Below are positions 1 to 10,000 of a DNA stretch of 64,000 bases, piece after piece. Source of the DNA: Actinomadura sp. WMMA1423 (lineage in GTDB: Bacteria > Actinomycetota > Actinomycetes > Streptosporangiales > Streptosporangiaceae); NCBI RefSeq assembly GCF_006547145.1, contig NZ_CP041244.1, positions 8,370,001 through 8,434,000 on the forward strand. The letters run 5' to 3'. The position numbers and the translations under genes were made by a program. The notes beneath the pieces are model-generated. The model was not told where the DNA came from. It saw nothing but the letters and a program-made list of their open reading frames with translations, and did no database searches. Position 1 is the first letter of the stretch. Every line of letters starts with the position of its first letter.

Positions 1-3000
1 CTGCCGGTCCAGTACGCCGACTACACGCTGTGGCAGCAGGAGCTCTTCGGTTCCGAGGACGATCCGGAGAGCCTGATCTCGCGGCAGATCGCGTACTGGC
101 GCGAGGCTCTGGCGGGGCTGCCGGAGGAGCTGCCGCTTCCGGCGGACCGGCCGCGCCCGGCCCAGGCGTCCTACCGGGGCGGGACCACCCGGTTCCGGCT
201 CGGCGCCGAGGTCCGCGCAGGCCTCCAGAAGATCGCCCAGGAGACGGGCGCCAGCCCGTTCATGGTCGCCCAGGCGGCGTTCGCGGCGCTGCTGACGCGG
301 CTGGGCGCGGGGACGGACGTGCCGATCGGTTCGCCGATCGCGGGCCGGACCGACGAGGCGCTGGACGATCTGGTCGGCATGTTCGTGAACATGCTCGTCT
401 TCCGCACCGACACCTCGGGCGACCCGTCGTTCCGCGAGCTGGTCGGGCGGGTGAAGGACACCGACCTGGCCGCCTACGCCCACCAGGACGTCCCGTTCGA
501 GCGGCTGGTCGAGGTGCTGAACCCGCCCCGCCACCTGGCCCGCCACCCGCTGTTCCAGGTCGGTCTGACGTTCCAGAACAACCCGGAGGCCCGGCTCGAG
601 ATGCCCGGGTTCAGCGCCGAGCTGGAACCGCTCACCGCCGCGGTCGCCCGGTTCGACCTGCTGATGATCCTCACCGAGCGGGAGGACGGTCTCGACGGCG
701 AGCTGGAGTACGCGCTCGACCTCTACGACCCGGCCACCGCGCGCGGCCTGGTCGAGCGCTTCGAGCGGTACCTCGAAGCGCTGCTCGCCGACCCCGACGC
801 CGCCATCGGGACCGCCGGCGTCCTCTCCGAGCAGGAGCGCTCGCTCCTGCTCGGCGACTGGGCGGGCGGATCCGCGCCCTCCGCTGAGCGGACCACGATC
901 CCGGCGCTGTTCGAGGCGCGGGCGGCGGCTCGTCCGGGTGCGGTGGCGGTGTCGTTCGAGGGGGTGTCGTGGACGTATGGGGAGGTGAACGCGAGGGCGA
1001 ATCGTCTGGCGCGTCGTCTGGTCGAGCGGGGTGTGGGTCCTGAGCAGTTCGTGGCTTTGGCGTTGCCGCGTTCGGCGGATCTTGTCGTGGCGGTCCTCGG
1101 GGTTTTGAAGGCGGGCGCGGCCTACGTTCCGATCGATCCGGATTATCCGGAGGACCGGATCGCGTACATGGTCGAGGACGCCCGCCCCGTCCTGACCTTG
1201 CGCCCGGAAGACCTGGCCGATCTGGACGCGGCCGGATACGACGACACCGACCTCGGCATCGTCATCGATCCCGACCACCCGGCGTACGTCATCTACACCT
1301 CGGGTTCGACGGGTCGCCCGAAGGGTGTGGTGATTCCGCATCAGAACGTTGTGCGGTTGCTGCGTTCGACCGAGGGGTGGTTCGACTTCGGTCCGGAGGA
1401 CGTGTGGACGTTGTTCCACTCCTACGCCTTCGACTTCTCGGTGTGGGAGCTGTGGGGGTCGCTGCTGTACGGGGGCAGGCTCGTCGTCGTCCCCTACCTG
1501 ACGTCCCGCTCGCCCGAGGACTTCCTCGCGCTCCTGGAGAGGGAGCGGGTGACGGTCCTCAACCAGACGCCGTCGGCCTTCTACCAGTTGATGGCGGCCG
1601 ACCGGCAGAACCCGGGCACCGACCTGGCCTTGCGGTATGTCGTCTTCGGTGGTGAGGCGCTTGACCTGGGCCGTCTGGAGGACTGGTACTCCCGCCATGA
1701 CGAGAACGCCCCGGTGCTCGTCAACATGTACGGGATCACCGAGACCACCGTCCACGTCTCGTACGTGGCTTTGGACCGGGCCTACGCCGCGACCGCGCCT
1801 GGCAGCGTCATCGGCGCCGGTATCCCCGACCTGCGCGTCTACGTCCTGGACGGCCGCCTTCAACCGGCTGCGCCGGGCGTCGTCGGCGAGCTGTACGTCG
1901 CGGGCCCGGGGCTGGCGCGCGGCTACCTGAACCGGCCCGGCCTGTCGGCGGAGCGGTTCGTCGCCGACCCGCACGGCGAGCCCGGCACCCGCATGTACCG
2001 CACGGGCGACGTGGGCCGGTGGCTGGCCGGGGGCCAGTTGGAGTACCTCGGCCGCAGCGACCAGCAGGTCCAGCTGCGCGGCTTCCGGATCGAGCTCGGA
2101 GAGATCGAGTCGGCCCTGGTCCGGCATGAGGCGGTCTCCGGCGCCGCCGTGGTCGTCCGGGACGACCGCCTCGTCGCCTACGTCGTCGCGTCCGGCGCCG
2201 ACTCCGCCGACCTGCGCCGGTTCGTCGGCCGGGAGCTGCCGGACTACATGGTCCCGGCCGTGGTCGTGGAGCTGGACGCTCTCCCGCTGACGTCCAACGG
2301 GAAGCTGGATCGCAGGGCGCTGCCCGCGCCGGACTTCTCGGCGAAGGTGTCCTCGCGGGCGCCGCGCACGCCGCAGGAGGAGACCCTCGCCCGGCTGTTC
2401 GCCGAAGTCCTCGGGCTGGAGCGGGTCGGGATCGACGACGGGTTCTTCGACCTGGGCGGCGACTCCATCATCGCCATCCAGCTCGTCTCCCGCGCCCGCC
2501 AGTCCGGCCTGGTCATCACGCCCCGCGAGGTGTTCCAGCACCAGACCGTCGAGGAGCTCGCCGCCACCGCCAAACCGGTCGGCGAAGGCGAGCAGGTCGA
2601 GACCGAGGCGCCGGGCGCCGGGGTCGGGCCCGTCCCCATCACCCCGATCATCGCGTGGCTGCGGGACCGGGTGGACGGCGACGCGTCCCTGATCAGCGGC
2701 TTCCACCAGGCGATGCTGCTGCGCACCCCGCCCGAGCTCGGCACGGAGCGGCTCGCCGCCGCGCTCCGGACCCTGGTCGACCACCACGACGTGCTGCGCC
2801 TGCGCCTGGACGCGGACGGCGGTCGCTGGCAGCCGGTCGTCCGCCCGCGGGGGGCGGTCGACACCGCCGACCTCGTCACCCGCATCGACGTCGCGGGTCT
2901 GGACGGCGACAAAGTCCAGGCCGTCATCGCCGAGCAGGCCGCCGCCGCCCGCGACCGCCTCGACCCGGCCGCCGGGACGGTCGCGCAGCTCGTCTGGTTC

Positions 3001-4038
3001 GACGCGGGCCGCGAGCAGGGGCGCCTCCTCGTCGTCCTCCACCACCTGGTCGTGGACGGCGTGACCTGGCGGATCCTGCTCCCCGACCTCGTCACCGCCT
3101 GGGCCGGGGGAGAGCTCCAGCCGGTCGGGACGTCCTTCCGCCGCTGGGCGCAGAAGCTCACGTCCGCCGAGCGCGGCGGCCAGGACCTGGAGGACTGGCT
3201 GGACATCGTGGACGGCCCGCCGCAGAAGCTCGCGGACCGCCCGCTCGACCCGCGCGCCGACATCGCGGCCCGCGCCCGCTCGCTCACCCTCGACCTGCCC
3301 GCCGACGTCACCGGGCCGCTGCTCACCGACGTGCCCGCCGCGTTCCACGGGCGCGCCAACGACGTGCTGCTCGCGGGCCTCGCCGTGGCCGTGGCCCAGT
3401 GGCGCAGGCGCCGCGGCGGGCGCGGCACCGGCGTGCTGGTCGACCTGGAGGGCCACGGCCGCGAGGACTCGGTCCCCGGCGTGGACGTCTCGCGCACCGC
3501 CGGCTGGTTCACCTCGATCCACCCCGTCCGGCTGGACGCGGGCGGCGCGTCCGGCGGCGCGGCCGTCAAGAAGGTGAAGGAGCAGCTGCGCGCCGTCCCG
3601 GACGTCCTCGGCTACGGGCTGCTGCGCCACGTGGACGGCGACGAGGAGCTGGCCGAGGTCCCGCCCGCCCAGATCGCGTTCAACTACCTCGGCCGGGTCG
3701 CGGGCGGCGACGAGGGCGGCGACTGGACGCTCGCGCCGGAGGAACTGCCCGCGGGGGAGGACCCCCGCATGCCGATGGCGCACGCCCTGGAGGTCAACGC
3801 CCTCACCCTGGACCTGCCCGCGGGCCCGGTGCTGTCGGCGACCTGGACGTGGCCGGGCGGGCTGCTCGACCCCGCCGACGTCCGGGAGCTGGCCGAGGGC
3901 TGGTTCGCGGCGCTGCGCGACCTGGTCGCGGACGTCGCCGGCGGCGCGGCCGGCGGGTTCACCCCGTCCGACCTGCTGGTGGAGCTGGACCAGGGCGAGA
4001 TCGACAAGTTGCAGACCGCGTGGAGGCAGAAGAAGTGA
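1..4038 (+). CDS. Non-ribosomal peptide synthetase, C(partial)-A-PCP-E (5' end outside window)
   Basis: The frame is open from base 1, so the protein starts upstream; 1345 residues are visible. Order: C-terminal half of an LCL-type condensation domain (about 1-270), adenylation domain (about 298-775), carrier protein with LGGDSI (phosphopantetheine Ser about 822), and an epimerization domain (about 880-1335) with HHLVVDG. Aligning the A domain by eye to the GrsA pocket gives D-F-W-N-V-G-M-V-H-K, one residue from the published threonine code DFWNIGMVHK, so L-Thr loading and epimerization to D-(allo-)Thr is the likely chemistry (inference). The TGA overlaps the GTG of the next synthetase. The A-PCP DNA is nearly identical to module 2 of the next gene. 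Confidence 0.96.
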   Translation: MPVQYADYTLWQQELFGSEDDPESLISRQIAYWREALAGLPEELPLPADRPRPAQASYRGGTTRFRLGAEVRAGLQKIAQETGASPFMVAQAAFAALLTRLGAGTDVPIGSPIAGRTDEALDDLVGMFVNMLVFRTDTSGDPSFRELVGRVKDTDLAAYAHQDVPFERLVEVLNPPRHLARHPLFQVGLTFQNNPEARLEMPGFSAELEPLTAAVARFDLLMILTEREDGLDGELEYALDLYDPATARGLVERFERYLEALLADPDAAIGTAGVLSEQERSLLLGDWAGGSAPSAERTTIPALFEARAAARPGAVAVSFEGVSWTYGEVNARANRLARRLVERGVGPEQFVALALPRSADLVVAVLGVLKAGAAYVPIDPDYPEDRIAYMVEDARPVLTLRPEDLADLDAAGYDDTDLGIVIDPDHPAYVIYTSGSTGRPKGVVIPHQNVVRLLRSTEGWFDFGPEDVWTLFHSYAFDFSVWELWGSLLYGGRLVVVPYLTSRSPEDFLALLERERVTVLNQTPSAFYQLMAADRQNPGTDLALRYVVFGGEALDLGRLEDWYSRHDENAPVLVNMYGITETTVHVSYVALDRAYAATAPGSVIGAGIPDLRVYVLDGRLQPAAPGVVGELYVAGPGLARGYLNRPGLSAERFVADPHGEPGTRMYRTGDVGRWLAGGQLEYLGRSDQQVQLRGFRIELGEIESALVRHEAVSGAAVVVRDDRLVAYVVASGADSADLRRFVGRELPDYMVPAVVVELDALPLTSNGKLDRRALPAPDFSAKVSSRAPRTPQEETLARLFAEVLGLERVGIDDGFFDLGGDSIIAIQLVSRARQSGLVITPREVFQHQTVEELAATAKPVGEGEQVETEAPGAGVGPVPITPIIAWLRDRVDGDASLISGFHQAMLLRTPPELGTERLAAALRTLVDHHDVLRLRLDADGGRWQPVVRPRGAVDTADLVTRIDVAGLDGDKVQAVIAEQAAAARDRLDPAAGTVAQLVWFDAGREQGRLLVVLHHLVVDGVTWRILLPDLVTAWAGGELQPVGTSFRRWAQKLTSAERGGQDLEDWLDIVDGPPQKLADRPLDPRADIAARARSLTLDLPADVTGPLLTDVPAAFHGRANDVLLAGLAVAVAQWRRRRGGRGTGVLVDLEGHGREDSVPGVDVSRTAGWFTSIHPVRLDAGGASGGAAVKKVKEQLRAVPDVLGYGLLRHVDGDEELAEVPPAQIAFNYLGRVAGGDEGGDWTLAPEELPAGEDPRMPMAHALEVNALTLDLPAGPVLSATWTWPGGLLDPADVRELAEGWFAALRDLVADVAGGAAGGFTPSDLLVELDQGEIDKLQTAWRQKK

Positions 4039-7000
4039 ACCGGGGCGACCTCGAGGACATCCTGCCGCTGTCGCCGCTGCAGCAGGGCTTCTTCTTCCAC
4101 GCCCTCTTCGACGCCGGCGACGGCGACGTCTACACGGCCCAGTTCGTGCTGGACCTGGAGGGGCCCCTCGACGTCGCGGCGCTGCGGACCGCCGCCGGGA
4201 CGCTGCTGCGCCGCCATCCCAACCTGCGCGCCGCGTTCTGGCACGAGGACCTGTCGCGCCCCGTGCAGGTCGTGCCGCGCACCGTCGAGCTGCCGTGGGA
4301 GGAGGTTACCGCCGCCACCGCCGCGGAGGCCGACGCCGTCGTGCTGCGCGAGCGGGCGCGCGGCTTCGACATGACCGCGCCGCCGCTGCTGCGGTTCGTC
4401 CTCGCCAGGACGGGCCCGGAGCGGCACCGCCTCGTCTTCACCAACCACCACATCCTGCTGGACGGCTGGTCCACGCCGATCCTGGCGACCGAGCTGTTCC
4501 TGCTGTACGTGCAGGGCGGCCACGACGCCGAGATGCCCCGCGTCACCCCGTACAAGAACTACCTGGCCTGGCTCTCCCAGCAGGACCGCGCCGCCGCCGA
4601 GGACGCCTGGCGCCGCGCCCTGGACGGCGCCGGCGAGCCGAGCCTCGTCGCCCCCGCCGCCGCGGCCCGCGCCCCCGAACCCCCCGAGCGCACGATCACC
4701 GAGCTGGACGAGCGCACCACCCGCCGCCTCACCCGCGCCGCCCGCCGGCACGGCGCCACCCTGAGCACCGTCCTCCAGGGCGCGTGGGGGCTCGTCCTCG
4801 GACGGTTCCTCGGCAGGGACGACGTGGTGTTCGGCGCGACCGTGTCGGGCCGTCCCCCCGAGCTGCCGGGCATCGAGCAGATGATCGGGCTGTTCATCAA
4901 CACGCTGCCGGTCCGCGTCCGGTACCGGCTGGACGAGCCGCTCGGCGCGCTGATGGAGCGGCTCCAGGACGAGCAGACCGAGCTCCTCGCCCACCACCAC
5001 CTCGGCCTCACCGACATCCAGCGGGCGGCGGGCCACGGCGGCGCGCTGTTCGACACGATGACGGTGCTGGAGAACTACCCGTTCGACCCGTCCTCCATGG
5101 ACGGTTCCCTCAACGGCGTCCGCATCGCCGGGGTCGACTCCTACGACGCCACCCACTTCCCCCTGTCGTTCGTCGCCGTCCCCGGCGACACCCTCTCGCT
5201 CCGCCTCCACTACCGGCCCGACGTGTTCGAGGCGCCCGCCGTGGAGGCGCTGCTCGCCCGCGTCCGCCGCTTCCTGGAGGCGTTCGCCGAGGACGCGGAC
5301 CGGGCGATCGGCGCGGTCGACCTGGCGGGCGACGCCGAGCGAGCGGCCCTGAGCAGTTGGAACGGCGCGGCCGCGGACGCCCCGTCCGGGACCCTCCCGG
5401 CGCTGTTCGAGGCCCAGGCCGCCCGCACCCCGGACGACACCGCCCTCGTCTGCGGCGACACCCGGCTGACCTACGCCGAGCTGAACGCCCGCGCCAACCG
5501 CCTCGCCCACGAGCTGATCGCGCGGGGCATAGGGCCCGAGGACCGCGTCGCGCTCGTCCTGCCGCGCACCCCCGAGATCGTCGTGGCGGTCCTCGGCGTG
5601 CTGAAGGCAGGCGCCGCCTACGTCCCGATCGACCCCGAGTACCCGGCCGACCGCATCGCCTCCACGCTGGAGGACTGCCGCCCGGCGCTCACCGTCACCG
5701 CCGCCGACTTCCCGGACGCCGCCGGACGGCCCTCCCACGACCCCACCGACGCGGAACGGGTGCGGAGCCTGCGGGCGGGCAACGCCGCCTACGTCATCTA
5801 CACCTCGGGATCGACCGGCCGACCCAAGGGCGTGACCGTCCCGCACGCGGGCGTGCTCAACTACTTCGAGGCGCACCGGGAGGCGTTCTTCGACCCGGCG
5901 GTCGAGGCCGCCGGCGGCCGCCGGATGCGGTTCGCCCACCTGGCGTCGTTCTCGTTCGACACGTCGTGGATGGGCCTGCTGTGGATGATGTACGGCCACG
6001 AGCTGCACCTCATCGACGACGCGACGCGACGCGACGTCGAGGCCTACACCGCCTACGTGGCGCGCGCGCAGATCGACCTGGTGAACACGACCCCGTCGCA
6101 CTTCGCCTCGCTCCGCGAGGCGGGCCTGCTGGACGGCGGCGGGCACGTGCCCTCGCAGCTCCTCCTCGGCGGCGAGGCGGTCAGCGAGAGCCTGTGGGCG
6201 GAGCTGCGCGCGGTCCCCGGCCTCACGACGCGGAACTTCTACGGGCCCACCGAGTCCACCATCGACACCATGAACGCGGTGCTCGCGCTCAGCGAGCACC
6301 CGAACGTCGGCTCCCCCTACCGGGGCACACGCGCCTACGTCCTGGACCGGGCGCTCCAGCCCGTCCCGGCCGGCGTCCCCGGTGAGCTGTACCTCGCGGG
6401 CGTGCAGCTGGCGCGCGGGTACCACGACCGTCCCGGCCTGACCGCCGAGCGGTTCGTCGCCGACCCCTTCGGCGCACCCGGCGAGCGCATGTACCGCACC
6501 GGCGACCTCGCCCGGTGGCGGCCGGACGGGACGGTCGAGTACCTCGGCCGCGCCGACGACCAGGTCAAGATCCGCGGCTTCCGGGTGGAGCCCGGCGAGA
6601 TCGAGAACGTCCTCGGCGGATGCCCGGGCGTCGCGCGGGCCGCCGTCGTCGTCCGCGAGGACCGGCCCGGCGACCGCCGCCTCGCCGCCTACCTCGTCGG
6701 GCCGGACGTCGACGCCGCCGCCGTCCGCCGGTACGCCGCCGAGCGGCTGCCCGACTACATGGTCCCCTCCTTCACCGTCCTCGACGCCCTGCCGCTCACC
6801 GTGAACGGCAAGCTCGACCGGGCCGCGCTGCCCGCGCCCGACACCGGCGCGGCCGCCGGGCGGGCCCCGCGCTCGCCGCAGGAGGAGATCCTCTGCGGGC
6901 TGTTCGCCGAGATCCTCGGCGTGCCGAGGGTCGGCGTGGACGACGGGTTCTTCGACCTCGGCGGCGACTCGCTGACCGCGACCCGCCTGGTCAGCAGGAT

Positions 7001-10000
7001 CCGGTCCGCGCTCGGCGCCGAGCTGCCCGTCCGGGCGCTGTTCGAGGCGCCGACCGTCGCGGGCCTCGCCGAACGGCTGGCCGAGGCCGGCGGGGACGTC
7101 CGCCCGCCGCTGGTGCGGGCCGAGCGCCCGGACGTCGTGCCCCTCTCGTACGCGCAGCAGCGGCTCTGGTTCCTCAACCGGTTCGAGGGCGCGCCCGCGA
7201 CGTTCAACATGCCGATCGCGCTGCGGCTGGAGGGCGCCCTCGACCTGGCCGCGCTGCGCGCCGCGCTGGCCGATGTCGCGGCGCGCCACGAACCGCTCCG
7301 CACGATCTTCCCGGACCGGTCCGGGACCGCCCGGCAGCTCGTCCTCGACCCCGCCGACGCGCGCCCCCGCCTCGACGTCGCGGAGGTGGACGAGAGCGCG
7401 CTCCCGATGGCGCTGGCGGCGACGGTCGGGCAGGGCTTCGACCTGTCGGTGGAGCCGCCGCTGCGGGCCCGCCTGTTCGCGCTCGGAGACGGCGCGCACG
7501 TCCTCATGCTCGTCCTGCACCACATCGCGGCGGACGGCTGGTCGATGGCGCCGCTGGCCCGCGACGTGATCCTCGCCTACGCGGCGCGCGCGGAGGGCGG
7601 CGAGCCGCAGTGGGCGCCGCTGCCGGTCCAGTACGCCGACTACACGCTGTGGCAGCGCGAGCTCTTCGGTTCCGAGGACGATCCGGAGAGCCTGATCTCG
7701 CGGCAGATCGCGTACTGGCGCGAGGCTCTGGCGGGGCTGCCGGAGGAGCTGCCGCTTCCGGCGGACCGGCCGCGCCCGGCCCAGGCGTCCTACCGGGGCG
7801 GGACGCGGGCGTTCGAACTGGACGCCGGACTCCACGCCGAACTGCTGGCCCTCGCCCGGCAGAGCGGCGCGAGCCTCTTCATGGTCATGCAGGCGGCGTT
7901 CGCGGCGCTGCTGACGCGGCTGGGCGCGGGGACCGACGTGCCGATCGGTTCGCCGATCGCGGGCCGGACCGACGAGGCGCTGGACGATCTGGTCGGCATG
8001 TTCGTCAACATGCTCGTCCTGCGCACCGACACCTCGGGCGACCCGTCGTTCCGCGAGCTGGTCGACCGGGTCAAGGAGACCGACCTCGCCGCCTACGCCC
8101 ACCAGGACCTGCCGTTCGAGCGGCTCGTCGAGGTCCTCAACCCGGCGCGGTCGATGGCGCGGCACCCGCTGTTCCAGGTCGTCCTGTCGTTCCAGAACAA
8201 CCCCGAGGCGCGGCTCGAACTGGACGGCCTGACCGGCGGCGCCGAACCCCTCGCGGCGGGCGCCGCCAAGTACGACCTGTCCCTCTACCTGGAGGAGCGG
8301 CACGGCGACGACGGCGCGCCCGGCGGTATCGAGGCCGGGCTCGAATACGCCCTCGACCTCTTCGACCCGGCCACCGCCCAGGCGATCGCCGGACGGTTCG
8401 AGCGCCTCGTCCGCGAGCTCGTCGCCGATCCCGACGCGCCCATCACCACCGCCGAGATCCTCGACCGCGGCGAGCGGCGCACGCTCCTGCGCCGCTGGGC
8501 GGGCGGCAAGGGCGGCGACGTCCCGCGCACGACGATCCCGGCGCTGTTCGAGGCGCGGGCGGCGGCTCGTCCGGGTGCGGTGGCGGTGTCGTTCGAGGGT
8601 GTGTCGTGGACGTATGGGGAGGTGAACGCGCGGGCGAATCGTCTGGCGCGTCGTCTGGTCGAGCGGGGTGTGGGTCCTGAGCAGTTCGTGGCTTTGGCGT
8701 TGCCGCGTTCGGCGGATCTTGTCGTGGCGGTCCTCGGGGTTTTGAAGGCGGGCGCGGCCTACGTTCCGATCGATCCGGATTATCCGGAGGACCGGATCGC
8801 GTACATGGTCGAGGATGCCCGCCCCGTCCTGACCCTGCGCCCGGAAGATCTCCAAGGACTGGACGATCCCGACCTGCCCGGCGCCGACCTCGGCGTTGCG
8901 ATCTCGCCGGACCACCCCGCCTACGTCATCTACACCTCGGGTTCGACGGGTCGCCCGAAGGGTGTGGTGATTCCGCATCAGAACGTTGTGCGGTTGCTGC
9001 GTTCGACCGAGGGGTGGTTCGACTTCGGTCCGGAGGACGTGTGGACGCTGTTCCACTCCTACGCCTTCGACTTCTCGGTGTGGGAGCTGTGGGGGTCGCT
9101 GCTGTACGGGGGCAGGCTCGTCGTCGTCCCCTACCTGACGTCCCGCTCGCCCGAGGACTTCCTCGCGCTCCTGGAGAGGGAGCGGGTGACGGTCCTCAAC
9201 CAGACGCCGTCGGCCTTCTACCAGTTGATGGCGGCCGACCGGCAGAACCCGGGCACCGACCTGGCCTTGCGGTATGTCGTCTTCGGTGGTGAGGCGCTTG
9301 ACCTGGGCCGTCTGGAGGACTGGTACTCCCGCCATGACGAGAACGCCCCGGTGCTCGTCAACATGTACGGGATCACCGAGACCACCGTCCACGTCTCGTA
9401 CCTCGCCCTCGACCGGGTCCTGGCGGCCACGGCGGCGGGCAGCACCATCGGCGCCGGTATCCCCGACCTGCGTGTCTACGTCCTGGACGGCCGCCTCCAG
9501 CCCGTCCCGCCCGGCGTGCCGGGCGAGCTGTACGTCGCGGGCCCGGGGCTGGCGCGCGGCTACCTGAACCGGCCCGGCCTGTCGGCGGAGCGCTTCGTCG
9601 CCGACCCGCACGGCGAGCCCGGCACCCGCATGTACCGCACGGGCGACCTCGGCCGCTGGCGCCCCGACGGGACCCTCGAATACCTCGGCCGCGGCGACCA
9701 GCAGGTCCAGCTGCGCGGCTTCCGGATCGAGCCCGGCGAGATCCAGGCCGTCCTGACCAGGCACGAGGACGTCCGCGACGCCGCCGTGGTCGTCCGGGAC
9801 GACCGGCTCATCGCCTACGTCGTCGCGTCCGGCGCCGACTCCGCCGAGCTCCGGCGCTTCGCCGCGAAGGCACTGCCCGACCACATGGTCCCGGCGGCCG
9901 TCGTGGAGCTGGACGCCCTGCCCCTGACGTCCAACGGGAAGCTGGATCGCAGGGCGCTGCCCGCGCCGGACTTCTCGGCGAAGGTGTCCTCGCGGGCGCC

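Noticed and set aside
2655..4034. N-terminal extension of the second NRPS upstream of 4035
   Set aside because: Arg/Pro/Gly-rich shadow of the first NRPS; the C domain begins right after the GTG at 4035.
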